Below are positions 7,932 to 16,313 of a stretch of 64,000 bases of DNA, in pieces. Source of the stretch: Halosimplex pelagicum. Lineage in GTDB: Archaea > Halobacteriota > Halobacteria > Halobacteriales > Haloarculaceae. The translations under genes were made by a program, and so were the position numbers. Location of the stretch: positions 62,001-126,000 of the forward strand of contig NZ_CP058909.1 in the NCBI RefSeq assembly GCF_013415905.1, in the 5' to 3' direction. Position 1 is the first letter of the stretch. Every line of letters begins with the position of its first letter. The notes beneath the pieces were generated by a model. It ran no database searches and was not told the origin of the DNA. It saw nothing but the letters and a program-made list of their open reading frames with translations.

Positions 7932-8597
7932 GTGAAGCGACGCACCCTCCTCCGCGGCCTCGGCGCCGCGGGCACGCTCGCCCTGACCGGCTGTCTGTCC
8001 GACGGATCGGGCGGAGCACCCACCGATACGGACGGACCGTCGGAGACCGACGAACCGACCGACACCGACACGCCGTCCGACGACCCCGCGACCACCGACC
8101 CGGCGGCGACGCCGACTGACCGGAGCGGCGACACGGTCACCGAACCCGACCCAGATGGAACCGACGACCCGAGTGCCACCCCGAGCGACTCGCCGGACGA
8201 CACCGCGAGCGAGACGCCCGACGGCGAGCCGTCGGCGACGCCCAGCGGGGTGGCCGACCGGTCGTTCGATGTCACCGACAGCGGCTGTGGCACACAGACC
8301 GACGACGCCTCGGTCGCCTTCGACGGGGACGGCGCGACGGTGACGGTTACCGGGACGATCTGGGGCAACGACGCGTGTTACACGGCCGCCCTGTCGGACG
8401 TGCGCCTGGACGGCGACGAACTCACCGTCGTCGTCGGCTCGATGTCCGACGCGGGCACGGACACGGCCTGCGCACAGTGCATCACCGAGATCGACTACGA
8501 GGCGACGGTGACACTCGACGGCGCGCTCCCCCAAACCGTCACCGTCGTCCACGGCCACGGCGAGGAGGACACGCGCGTCACGTCGACGACGCGGTGA
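7932..8597 (+). CDS. Tat-exported lipoprotein with acidic spacer
   Basis: A 221-aa protein starting at a GTG. The N-terminus MKRRTLLRGLGAAGTLALTGC has a twin-arginine motif and a lipobox with Cys21. Residues 22-110 are a Thr/Asp/Pro/Ser-rich disordered spacer. The C-terminal domain (about 112-221) contains paired Cys residues (SGCGTQ, DACYTA, ACAQC) and ends in a beta-rich segment (TVTLDGALPQTVTVVHGHGEE). It is expected to be lipid-anchored on the outer face of the membrane. The domain is a recurrent haloarchaeal one but its function is unknown. A TATA-like CCTTTATC lies about 28 nt upstream. Confidence 0.8.
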   Translation: MKRRTLLRGLGAAGTLALTGCLSDGSGGAPTDTDGPSETDEPTDTDTPSDDPATTDPAATPTDRSGDTVTEPDPDGTDDPSATPSDSPDDTASETPDGEPSATPSGVADRSFDVTDSGCGTQTDDASVAFDGDGATVTVTGTIWGNDACYTAALSDVRLDGDELTVVVGSMSDAGTDTACAQCITEIDYEATVTLDGALPQTVTVVHGHGEEDTRVTSTTR

Positions 8598-8784
8598 CCG
8601 CGCCCGAGACGGGTGACTGCAGTCGACGGCGAGGGTGAACGACCTCGGCGCGCTCGCGGTCCCGAGACGACGGCGCGCGCTCGCACCACTCTGTGTCTCC
8701 CGTGCCGACGGAACACCCGCGAGCGACGCGAGACGTGTGGGCGACTGCGGGCGAGAGAACGCGGAGAATCGTGTTCGGACGACG

Positions 8785-8961
8785 TTACGCCGGTGACCAG
8801 CCGCATACCGAGCAGTCTGTGGCGGTCGAGTCGTGCAGTCCCCCGCAGTCGGGGCACTGCTTCTTGTTGTAGTTCTCTTCCCAGCCCGCCTCCTCGACGT
8901 CGTGTCCGCGGTCGGTCAGAAACTCGTCGAACATGTCGTCGGTGCTCGGTGCGGACGCCAT
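8785..8961 (-). CDS. HVO_0416-type zinc-finger protein
   Basis: A 58-aa protein with a short helical N-terminus (DDMFDEFLTDRGHD), the conserved GWEENYNKKQCPDCGG stretch, and a four-Cys zinc site at C36, C39, C50 and C53. This is the HVO_0416 family of small zinc-finger proteins. Small zinc-finger proteins are abundant in haloarchaea and some affect biofilm and motility in Haloferax, but no function is assigned to this one here. A TATA-like CTATATG lies roughly 30 nt upstream of the ATG at 8961. Confidence 0.85.
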   Translation of the reverse strand: MASAPSTDDMFDEFLTDRGHDVEEAGWEENYNKKQCPDCGGLHDSTATDCSVCGWSPA

Positions 8962-9131
8962 ACGTGCTACGCTATACCACACCAGCATATAGGTCTATTG
9001 GTATGCGAAACCTTTGCACACTAACTCGGGGTTCGAGGGGCGCGAGCCGGTCCGTCGGAGCGGGTGCGTGCCGGGCGTCGGCGACCGAACGAACCCAAGG
9101 ACATATGCCACAGTTGTCCGATACACCGGCC

Positions 9132-10453
9132 ATGGCACGGAAACGGGCGAGTCGTCGTCGATTCCTGGCGACCGTGCTGGGTGCGTCGACGGTCGGACTG
9201 AGCGGGTGCGGTTCCGACGGCGACGCGACGACGACACCGGGGGACGCGGGCACAGAGACGCCGACGGACACGCCGACGCCGACCGCGGCGGCGACGCCGA
9301 CCGACACACCGGAGCCGACGGACACGCCGACGGACACGCCGACGCCGACCGACACGGCGGAACCGACGGCCACCGCGACGGCGACGCCGGGCGCGTCGTC
9401 GTTCGCGTCGTGGCCGACGTTCATGCGCAACGACGAACGCTGGGGCCACCACTCGGAGGCGACGGGCCCACACGAGAGCGTCACAGTCGACTGGCGGGCG
9501 GAGTTCGACCAGGACGAGGTGAACGCGACGCCCGTGCTGGCCGACGGGACGCTGTACGTCGGCGCGGGCGGTTCCGGCGACGACGACGGCTCGTTCCACG
9601 CGCTGAACCCCGTGACCGGTGAGACGAAGTGGTCGAAGGACCTGGCCGCGCCGGTCACCAGCGCGGCGGCGATCGACAGCGGGTTCGCCTACTTCGGGAC
9701 GACCGACGGCGTGTTCTACGCCCTGAACACCGACGACGGCTCGGTGTTCTGGGAGTGGGACCTGGGGTCGACGGAGGACTTCACGGCGCCCGTCGTCGTC
9801 GACCGGGGCATCTACGTCGGGTCGACCAGCAGCCGGCTCTACAAGTTCGACGCCCTCGACGGCGGCCTGGAGTGGAACCAGAACACCTACGGCGTTATCA
9901 CCGCCCCGCCGGTCTACGTCGACGGGATGGTCTACGCCACGAGCGCCGACCACGAGCTCTACGCGGTCACCGCCTCGGGAGACCTCCAGTGGACGAAGGA
10001 CCTCGACGGGGGCGCCAACGGCGTCTCCCACCGGAGCCGGCGCCTGTTCGCCACCAGCGAGAACAACACCCTCACGCAGGTCAACGTCCGCGGCAGCACC
10101 GGCTGGGAGACCTCCCGGGGCGAGGCGTTCGCGGCGACGCCGGCCGTGACCGAGGACCACGTCTTCGCCGGCACCCGCGAGGGGACGCTGTTCGCCTTCG
10201 ACGTCAACGACGGCCGGGAGATGTGGCGAGTGACCGACCCCAGCGGGGGCGTCACCGCGCCGCCGGTCGTCGCCGACGGCACCGTCTACGTCGGCTCTCG
10301 CGACGGCAACGTCTACGCCGTCACCGCCGACACCGGCGACCTGGAGTGGTCGTTCGCCACGAGCAACAACATCGAGGAGGCCGCGCCCGTCGTCGCCGGC
10401 GGCCGCGTCTACATCGGCAGCCAGACGGCACCTTCTACGCGCTCGGCGAGTAG
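9132..10453 (+). pseudogene. Tat lipoprotein with PQQ-type beta-propeller, 1-nt frameshift near the 3' end
   Basis: About 440 aa when the frame is repaired. ARKRASRRRFLATVLG then STVGLSGC gives a Tat lipobox signal. Residues about 28-88 are a DTPTPT-rich spacer. The rest is a beta-propeller of PQQ/BamB-like blades with repeated phrases such as GTLYVGA, GETKWSKDL and GNVYAVTADTGDLEW. The frame is open to about 10424 (VYIGSQ) and then runs out of register into the antisense of crcB. In the +2 frame the expected ending DGTFYALGE and a TAG at 10451-10453 follow. Inserting one G after CCAG at 10421-10424 restores YIGSQDGTFYALGE. It may be a real mutation affecting only the last blade, or an assembly error. 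An alternative start is the ATG at 9105. Confidence 0.85.
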
Positions 10454-10462
10454 TCGGGGCGG

Positions 10463-10810
10463 TCACCACACCGCCGCCGCGAGCGTCGATCCGACCCAGA
10501 CGGCCGCGAGCGCGCCGACCAGGTTGACCGCGGCGTTCGCCAGCGCCCGGCGGCGCTCGCCGGTCTCGAACAGCCGCACGGTCTCGAAGGCGAACGTCGA
10601 GAAGGTCGTGAACGCGCCGCAGAAGCCGGTCCCGAGCGCGAGCACCGCGCCTTCGCCGACCGGCGCCGCCAGTATCGCCCCGAGCGCGAGACTTCCGAGG
10701 ACGTTCACCGCCAGCGTGTCGCCGGTGCGGGCGTCGATGCGCTCGCCGAGCAGATGGCGAGCGAGCGCGCCCGCGACGCCGCCGAGGCCGACGAGGACGA
10801 CCGGGTTCAC
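10463..10810 (-). CDS. crcB: CrcB/Fluc fluoride exporter subunit A
   Basis: A 115-aa four-helix protein starting at a GTG. Fluc features seen: GGVAGALARHLL in helix 1, the pore Asn in TLAVNVLGSLALG, and the phenylalanine-box helix GFCGAFTTFSTFAFE. Fluc channels are small dual-topology dimers exporting fluoride across the cytoplasmic membrane. The gene overlaps the stop of the second crcB by GTGA, so the pair is translationally coupled and probably makes a fixed-orientation heterodimer. No crcB-motif riboswitch was recognised upstream of the pair. Confidence 0.92.
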   Translation of the reverse strand: MNPVVLVGLGGVAGALARHLLGERIDARTGDTLAVNVLGSLALGAILAAPVGEGAVLALGTGFCGAFTTFSTFAFETVRLFETGERRRALANAAVNLVGALAAVWVGSTLAAAVW

Positions 10811-11220
10811 GACACCCACCTCGCGAGCCAGCGGCCACAGAGGACGCCGGCGATCCCGACCGCGTAGTTCGCGGCGACGTTGGCGGCCGCCAGCGTCGGC
10901 CCGCTCGCGGCCAGTTCCGGACCCGCCGATCCCGCCAGTCGCGTCGTCTCGACGGCGAACGTGCTGTAGGTCGTGAACGAGGAGAGGAATCCGGTGCCGA
11001 CGACCAGCCGCGTCTCCGCGCTGAGCGCGTCGGCGAAGTGCCGTTCGTACAGGACGACGCCGAGCGCGAAGCTCCCCAGGCCGTTGACGGCGAGCGTTCC
11101 CCACGGGAAGGTTCCGGGGAGCGCGAGCGCGAGCGCGTACCGTAGCGCCGCGCCCGCGAAGCCCCCGACGGCGACGAGCGCGAGCGGTTCCAGCCGGGCC
11201 AGCGCGTGGTCGTCGGCCAT
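10807..11220 (-). CDS. crcB: CrcB/Fluc fluoride exporter subunit B
   Basis: A 137-aa paralogue of the neighbouring subunit. Helix 1 carries GGFAGAALRYALAL, the pore Asn is in TLAVNGLGSFALG, and the channel helix reads GFLSSFTTYSTFAVE, with Tyr at one Phe-box position. It is the first gene of the two-gene operon and its stop overlaps the next start by 4 nt. Paired unequal Fluc genes are known in other microbes and are thought to assemble as antiparallel heterodimers. Confidence 0.92.
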   Translation of the reverse strand: MADDHALARLEPLALVAVGGFAGAALRYALALALPGTFPWGTLAVNGLGSFALGVVLYERHFADALSAETRLVVGTGFLSSFTTYSTFAVETTRLAGSAGPELAASGPTLAAANVAANYAVGIAGVLCGRWLARWVS

Positions 11221-11380
11221 TCGCCCCAACGGACCGTCCGCCGCTACTCCTGTGTTTCCATTCGACGCTCGCTGAGTGCCGTTCGAACGGCCGGGGATCG
11301 ACGACCGCGAAGCTTCCCGCCCGATCCGTGGAAAACCTTCGCACGAGCGTTTATGCCCGGGAACGGGACCAGGGCCGTCC

Positions 11381-11830
11381 ATGGAGCCACGAGCGCTCGC
11401 GGGAGACGAACGCGCCATCGAGGGACTGCCCATCAGACTCGTCATCGCCCTGGTCGTCGGGGTCGCAAGCCTGAGCGTCATGATGAACACGCTCGGCGGG
11501 ATCCAGACCCTGGGCGTCACCGAACTCGACGTGAAACCGACGCCGGAGGTGATCGACGAGGCCAGCACCGACCTCACCGTCGAGGTCGTCAGTCCGAACG
11601 GCGACCGCATCGCCAACGCGACCGTCGTCGCGTCCGGCGGCACCGCGACCCTCGGGTCGGTGGCGACCGCGCGGACGGACGCCAACGGGACCGCGACGCT
11701 GTCGCTGTCGCCGTCGCTCGGGCCGAATCAACAGGAAGGGACGATACAGTTCGACGTGAAACCGCCCGCGGGCGGGCAGTACGCCGACGAGCGCGGGAAC
11801 ACGGAGGTGCTGGTCGTGGCGGGAGGATAG
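11381..11830 (+). CDS. Pilin-like membrane-anchored protein with Ig-like domain
   Basis: A 149-aa protein. Residues 1-13 are hydrophilic, and GLPIRLVIALVVGVASLSVMM (about 15-35) is a single N-terminal hydrophobic helix resembling a class III signal peptide, though no clean prepilin peptidase site is seen. Residues 50-149 form a beta-rich domain with VEVVSPNGDRIANATVVASGG and a TDANGTATLSLS turn, typical of an invasin or carboxypeptidase-regulatory-like Ig fold. It is probably exposed outside the cell. A TTTATGCC element about 30 nt upstream fits a promoter. Confidence 0.65.
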   Translation: MEPRALAGDERAIEGLPIRLVIALVVGVASLSVMMNTLGGIQTLGVTELDVKPTPEVIDEASTDLTVEVVSPNGDRIANATVVASGGTATLGSVATARTDANGTATLSLSPSLGPNQQEGTIQFDVKPPAGGQYADERGNTEVLVVAGG

Positions 11831-11844
11831 CCGTCGCGACCGGC

Positions 11845-12591
11845 TCAGCGCCGGACCGCGTCGTCCCAGTCGATCCACTCCTGCTCCCAGCCGGTGCGGC
11901 CCTCGGCGTTGCGACGGGCGAACTCCCGGTCCTCGCGCCGGGTGCGGTTGCGCTCGACCGTGTCGGCCTGTTCGCCCTCGACGAGCATCGGCTGGAAGGC
12001 GACGCCGCCGAGGCGCTCGGCGACCTCCCCGTCCTCGACGATCGCGAGGTGTTGCTCGCCGGTGCCGTGGGGCATGACCAGCCGGCCGTCCTCGGCGAGC
12101 TGGTCGACCAGCGCCGCGGGCGGGCTGACCGCCGCCGCCTCCAGCAGGATGCGGTCGAACGGCGCGTACTCGGGGAGCCCGTCGGCGCCGTCGCGGCGGT
12201 CGACGAGCACGCCGCCGTAACCCGCCTCGGCGAGGTTCCCTCTGGCCTCGATCACCAGTCGACGCGTGATGTCGACGGCGTGGACGTGCTCGGCGCCGGC
12301 GAGTTCGGCGACGACGGCTGCGGTGTAGCCGACGCCCGCGCCGACGACGAGGACGGAGTCGCCCTCCCGCACGTCGAGCGCTTCGAGCAGTCGCGCGACG
12401 GTGCTCGGCGCGAGCACGCGGGTCCCCAGCCGTTCGAACGGCCGGTCGGCGTAGGCGCCGCGGTCCTCCGCGACGAACGCCTCCCGGGGCACCTCGCGCA
12501 TCGCGACGGAGAGGGCCTCGCTCCGGAGACAGCCCTTGCTCTCGTGTTCCAGGCTGTCGACCATATCGTCGCGCAACACCGCGGGGTCCAT
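11845..12591 (-). CDS. Divergent Pcm-like methyltransferase
   Basis: A 248-aa Rossmann methyltransferase of the protein-L-isoaspartate O-methyltransferase family. Motif I reads VLVVGAGVGYT (residues 80-90) and a DRRDGADG acidic loop follows. The isoaspartate-binding motif, normally ISAPHM, is replaced by LAPST (residues 60-64). There is a C-terminal tail after residue 210 (NRTRREDREFARRNAEG then WEQEWIDWDDAVRR). It lies just downstream of the canonical Pcm gene on the same strand (100 nt gap). SAM binding looks intact; the substrate may not be isoaspartyl protein. Confidence 0.8.
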   Translation of the reverse strand: MDPAVLRDDMVDSLEHESKGCLRSEALSVAMREVPREAFVAEDRGAYADRPFERLGTRVLAPSTVARLLEALDVREGDSVLVVGAGVGYTAAVVAELAGAEHVHAVDITRRLVIEARGNLAEAGYGGVLVDRRDGADGLPEYAPFDRILLEAAAVSPPAALVDQLAEDGRLVMPHGTGEQHLAIVEDGEVAERLGGVAFQPMLVEGEQADTVERNRTRREDREFARRNAEGRTGWEQEWIDWDDAVRR

Positions 12592-12691
12592 GCTCGCTCG
12601 TCCGCCCTCGACGGTAATGAATCACGCGGACCGACCGCCGGCGGACCCGCCGGTCGGGCCCACCGAGCGGCGGCCTCGGCGATCCGTCCGC

Positions 12692-13318
12692 TTACTGCAG
12701 CTCGACGAACCGGACGCCGCCGTGCTCGTCGCGCTCCAGCGACCCGTCGGCCCGGCGGCGGGCGCGGACGAGCGTCTGGCGCCGGTCGCCGATGGGCGCG
12801 AGCAGATATCCGCCGGGGCGGACCTGCTCGACGACGGCCTCGGGGAGCTCCGGCCCGGCACAGGTGAGATACGCGCGGTCGTAGGGGGCGTGGTCGGCCC
12901 ACCCGTCCTTGCCGTCGCCCGCCCGCACCGAGACCTCGCCGTAGCCCAGCCGGTCCAGTCGCTCGCGAGCCTCGTCGGCCAGCGAGTCGTGGTATTCGAC
13001 GGAGAACACGTGTTCGGCGCCGACGAGTTCGGCCGTGACGGCGGCGTGGTAGCCGCAGCCGGTGCCGACCTCCAGTACGTCGTCGCCGGGGGCGGGATCG
13101 AGCAGGTCGGCCATGATCGCGACCATGTGCGGGGCGCTGATGGTCTGGCCCTCGCCGATGGGCAGCGGCGTGTCGCGATAGGCGTCCTCGCGGCGCTCGG
13201 CGGGGACGAACTCGTGGCGCGGGACGGCGGCGACGGCCTCGCGGACGCGGTCGTCGTCGATCCGACCGTCCTCCGCGAGCCGTTCGACTAGCCGCTCGCG
13301 GGCGGCCGCGAAGTCCAC
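12692..13318 (-). CDS. pcm: Protein-L-isoaspartate O-methyltransferase
   Basis: A 208-aa protein starting at a GTG. It has the full Pcm signature: GQTISAPHMVAIM (residues 58-70) for isoaspartate binding and VLEVGTGCGYHAAV (81-94) for SAM binding. It methylates isoaspartyl residues formed by protein ageing so that they can return to aspartate. Cytosolic. The HVO_0476-type gene ends one base before this start, so the two are co-transcribed. Confidence 0.92.
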   Translation of the reverse strand: MDFAAARERLVERLAEDGRIDDDRVREAVAAVPRHEFVPAERREDAYRDTPLPIGEGQTISAPHMVAIMADLLDPAPGDDVLEVGTGCGYHAAVTAELVGAEHVFSVEYHDSLADEARERLDRLGYGEVSVRAGDGKDGWADHAPYDRAYLTCAGPELPEAVVEQVRPGGYLLAPIGDRRQTLVRARRRADGSLERDEHGGVRFVELQ

Positions 13319-13319
13319 G

Positions 13320-13973
13320 CTACCACGCCGACCAGGCCGACGAGGACTCGTCGCGCGCGTACAACCGGTTGATGTCCTTCGCGAACGCGCTGTCGCCGTC
13401 GAAGTCGAGCTTGTCGTACTCGTAGCCGACGGCGTCGTCGCGGATGTGGATCCCCTCGATCGTGAACTCCTCGCCGCCGAGTTCGTCGGTCTCGCCGACG
13501 ACGAACTCGTAGTCGCCGGGCACCTGGACGGTCATCGACTCCGTCTCGTCGTGGGTGCCATCCTTCGGGTGCAGCGTCAGGTTGACGCTGACGTTGCCGA
13601 CCGCGCGGGTCCAGATGGTCCCGACCTCCTCGGCGGTCGTCTCCTCGACGCGCCGCTCGCCGTCGAGTTCGAGGCTGGTGATCCGGGCGGTCACGATCGC
13701 CTCGTCGGTCTCGAGGAGGAACTCCTCGCCGACGGCCAACTGCTCGCCCTCGGGCACGTCGGCGGTGGCGGTGAACGAATCGCCGTCCTGGGAGACGACC
13801 ACGTCGCGTTCGTACTCGGTCGTCGACTCCAGTTGCTGCTTGTGGGTGTGGCCACAGTCGGTACAGCGGATCGTGGCGTGGCCGCCGCCGGTCGTGAGCA
13901 CCTCGTGAACCGTCTCCAGCGAGGGCGAACACGACGGGCAGGCGACGGCGACCCGCTCTGCGGACTCGGTCAT
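13320..13973 (-). CDS. HVO_0476-type zinc-finger protein
   Basis: A 217-aa protein with an N-terminal zinc ribbon (C12, C15, C37, C40 in ACPSCSP and RCTDCGH) and a beta-rich acidic body containing TARITSLELDGERRVE and a conserved DGTHDETESM segment. This fits the HVO_0476 family, which sits next to pcm in many haloarchaea. The tight spacing to pcm suggests a linked role in protein maintenance, but no activity is established. Confidence 0.85.
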   Translation of the reverse strand: MTESAERVAVACPSCSPSLETVHEVLTTGGGHATIRCTDCGHTHKQQLESTTEYERDVVVSQDGDSFTATADVPEGEQLAVGEEFLLETDEAIVTARITSLELDGERRVEETTAEEVGTIWTRAVGNVSVNLTLHPKDGTHDETESMTVQVPGDYEFVVGETDELGGEEFTIEGIHIRDDAVGYEYDKLDFDGDSAFAKDINRLYARDESSSAWSAW

Positions 13974-14136
13974 ACCTCCGTGTTGCCCCCCAGCGCGTAA
14001 AAGTCCGCTGAGTCGACTCCCAGTCCCCCCGTGGCCGGGCCCGCCGTCGGCCCGACCGGGGAAGGGAGCGTGTTCGCCCTCGGCGATCCCGGTACGGGGC
14101 GAATATTCACGGTGCCCGGGATCGAACGAACGCGGC

Positions 14137-15138
14137 ATGGTACCCGAATCGGGGGATCCGAGCGGCGAGTGGCGGGAGGGGCTCGGGGACGGGGGACGAC
14201 TGCAGCGACGCCGGATCGCCGTCTTCCTCGGCGTCGCGTTCGGCGTCTCGTGGGCGACGGCCGCCGTCATCTACGCGCTGGGAGGTATCGGCGCCGGACC
14301 GACGCTGGCGCTCGGGATCCCGCTGTGGCTGGTCCTGCTCGCCGGCCCGTACATGTGGGGGCCGGCCGTCGCCCACCTGGCGACGCGGTGGCTCACCGAC
14401 GAGGGGTTCGACCGCGGGGAGATGCTCCTGCGCGTGCGGACGCGGCCGCTCCCGTGGCTGCTGGGCTGGGTCGGCCCGCTGGTGCTGATCTTCGCCGGCG
14501 CGGCCCTGTACTTCCTCGTCTTCCCGGGCCGGTTCGGTGGGATGGCGGCGGTCGCGGACCTGCTGGCGACGGTGGAAGAACAGACCGGACAGGCGGTCCC
14601 GCTGTCGCCGACGGCGTTTCTCGCGGTGCAGATCGTCCAGGCGCTCGTGGCCGCCCCGCTGCTGAACGGCGTCGCCACCTTCGGCGAGGAGTTCGGCTGG
14701 CGCGGCTACCTGCTGCCGAAGCTCGCGCCGCTGGGCTGGCGGCGGGCGCTGCTCGCCCACGGCGTCGTCTGGGGCGTCTGGCACTGGCCGGTCATCGCGA
14801 TGGGGTACAACTACGGGCTGGACTACACCGCCGCGCCGTGGCTCGGCCTGGTCGCGATGACCGTCGCGACCGTCGGGCTGGGCGTGTTCCTCGGCTGGGT
14901 CACGCTCCGGAGCGGGAGCGTCTTCCCCGCCGTCGTCGGCCACGCGATGATAAACGGCAGCGCCGGTCTCGCGACGCTGTTCGCCACCGCCGTGCCGAAC
15001 CGCGTGTTCGGCCCGACGCCCGTGGGCCTGATCGGCGTCGTCCCGTGGTTCGCCGTCGCCGCCGTCCTGTTCGTCCGGACCGACTGGCTCTATCCCGGCG
15101 AGTCGGGACGGGCGGACTCCGGCGCGGAAAGCGTCTGA
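14137..15138 (+). CDS. CPBP family intramembrane protease
   Basis: A 333-aa membrane protein with about eight hydrophobic segments. The CPBP (type II CAAX prenyl endopeptidase-like) motifs are seen: E184-E185-FGW-R189 in motif 1, VVWGVWHWP in motif 2 and VVGHAMIN in motif 3, supplying the Glu and His residues used for catalysis in the family. The substrate is unknown; archaeal members are proposed to cleave membrane-anchored peptides. A TATA-like GAATATTC centred about 31 nt upstream supports the ATG at 14137. Confidence 0.88.
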   Translation: MVPESGDPSGEWREGLGDGGRLQRRRIAVFLGVAFGVSWATAAVIYALGGIGAGPTLALGIPLWLVLLAGPYMWGPAVAHLATRWLTDEGFDRGEMLLRVRTRPLPWLLGWVGPLVLIFAGAALYFLVFPGRFGGMAAVADLLATVEEQTGQAVPLSPTAFLAVQIVQALVAAPLLNGVATFGEEFGWRGYLLPKLAPLGWRRALLAHGVVWGVWHWPVIAMGYNYGLDYTAAPWLGLVAMTVATVGLGVFLGWVTLRSGSVFPAVVGHAMINGSAGLATLFATAVPNRVFGPTPVGLIGVVPWFAVAAVLFVRTDWLYPGESGRADSGAESV

Positions 15139-15510
15139 AAGCGGCTCGCTCGGTCGACGGCGGTTCGGTTGGGTCGCCGTCGGCGTCGACCGGGTCCGGC
15201 GACGATCCCGTCGAGGTGGATCGGTGCCGCGGTGTCACCGCCGCACCGGCGGTCCGCGGCGGCGGTCGATAGGTACAACGGCTGTTTGAGTCTCGCGAAG
15301 GGGTTTATGAGGAGGGTTCGTACGACAGGACGCCTTCCGAACCCACCCCTGTCCGCTGTCGGCCCTCCACTCGCCCTGTCCCCGTCCCGTCTCGTCCCAT
15401 CCCGTTCCATCCGCTCCGTTCCATTCCGCTCCATCCGCTCCGTTCCATTTCGTTCCGATTTCCACGCCGTCTCAGGGTCGTGGCCGTCCCACCCGAACGA
15501 CTCCGTTCGC
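15139..15510 (+). other. Intergenic region with short direct repeat
   Basis: A 372-nt gap between the CPBP gene and the convergent mgsA gene. It holds a TTTATGA element near 15303 and a pyrimidine-rich tandem repeat (annotated separately). Frames read across it are low-complexity and unconvincing. I see no RNA gene here. Confidence 0.6.
15396..15458 (+). repeat. 24-nt period pyrimidine-rich direct repeat
   Basis: A 20-nt unit, TCCATCCGCTCCGTTCCATT, begins at 15406 and recurs at 15430. Related CCGTTCCAT and CATTCCGCTCC fragments lie on either side. The plus strand is almost purine-free here. It lies in the 3' region of convergent genes, so it may act in transcript 3'-end formation or may simply be slippage-prone DNA. 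Confidence 0.75.
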
Positions 15511-15897
15511 TCAGTCCATCGTCTCGGTATCGGCCGCCAGCCCGTCAAGGAGGTACTCGGCGGTGGTCCGGGTCGTCGCCAGCGGCGTGTCGTGTACGTC
15601 GCAGATCCGCAACAGGGCGCTGATGTCCGGCTCGTGGGGCTGGGCGGTCAGCGGGTCCCGGAGGAAGATGATCCCGTCGAGGCGGTCCTCGGCGACCTCG
15701 GCGGCGATCTGGGCGTCGCCGCCGATCGGCCCCGACTCCTTGCGTTCGACGGTGAGTCCGGTCTCCTCCGCCACTCGCTTGCCGGTCGTGCCCGTCCCGA
15801 CGAGATCGAAGGTGGCGAGCAGCGACTCGTAGCTCTCCGCGAGGTCGATCATCTCGGGCTTCTCGTCGTCGTGGGCGATGAGCGCCAGGCGCGTCAT
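15511..15897 (-). CDS. mgsA: Methylglyoxal synthase
   Basis: A 128-aa protein, somewhat shorter than E. coli MgsA. Conserved active-site features are LIAHDDEK (H9), the catalytic Asp in GPIGGD (D61), and [14 protein letters not shown] (D81, H88). It converts dihydroxyacetone phosphate to methylglyoxal and phosphate, a bypass of lower glycolysis. Cytosolic. With the glyoxalase-like protein near 6 kb it could form part of a methylglyoxal route, though they are far apart. Confidence 0.92.
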   Translation of the reverse strand: MTRLALIAHDDEKPEMIDLAESYESLLATFDLVGTGTTGKRVAEETGLTVERKESGPIGGDAQIAAEVAEDRLDGIIFLRDPLTAQPHEPDISALLRICDVHDTPLATTRTTAEYLLDGLAADTETMD

Positions 15898-15999
15898 ACC
15901 GACGGGTTCGCGCCCTGGGGGGTTAGGCCTGTCCCGCCGCTATCGGACCGGTCGAACGGACACCGGTCGGCGGTCTGCGGTCGGCTCGCCCCGGGCCGC

Positions 16000-16284
16000 T
16001 CACTCGGGGTCGACGGTGACGTGGCCGCCGCCGTCGATCGCGACCTCGTGGTCCTCGACCGCGAAGGTCAGCGACTCCTCCTCGCCGTCGCCGTCGAGCA
16101 GCGTCGCGATCTCGTCGAGGTCGACGTAGGACTCGGCGTCGTCTATCTCGTCGGGTTCGAGGTCCGTCGCGTCCGCCACGGCCGCCCGTACGGCCTCGTC
16201 GATCGGTCGTGGACTGACCCACCCGTCGCTCTCGTCCTCGCCCTCCCCTGGGGCGAGTACGTACAGGTCCTCACTGGCTGGCAT
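16000..16284 (-). CDS. HalOD1 output-domain protein, copy 1
   Basis: A 94-aa protein matching the HalOD1 domain, predicted as an output module of haloarchaeal signalling proteins. Segments seen: SPRPIDEAVRAAVADATDLEP, SYVDLDEIATLLDG and a C-terminal strand VEDHEVAIDGGGHVTVDPE. Here it stands alone. The TATA box (TATATA, 16307-16312) is 25 nt before the ATG, indicating a leaderless transcript. A second HalOD1 gene lies at about 55 kb. Confidence 0.85.
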   Translation of the reverse strand: MPASEDLYVLAPGEGEDESDGWVSPRPIDEAVRAAVADATDLEPDEIDDAESYVDLDEIATLLDGDGEEESLTFAVEDHEVAIDGGGHVTVDPE

Positions 16285-16304
16285 ACCCCGTACGTCACCG
16301 TAGC

Positions 16305-16313
16305 GGTATATAG
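16305..16313 (-). promoter_or_regulatory. TATA box of the HalOD1 gene
   Basis: On the minus strand the sequence reads ACTATATACC. Its centre is about 25 nt before the ATG at 16284, the spacing of a leaderless archaeal promoter. Confidence 0.7.

Noticed and set aside
10454..10976. Read-through extension of the PQQ-propeller frame
   Set aside because: It lies antisense to crcB and has no propeller features. It exists only because of the frameshift at about 10424.
10811..11380. Fluoride (crcB-motif) riboswitch before the crcB pair
   Set aside because: I could not place the conserved riboswitch core in the sequence preceding the first crcB start.
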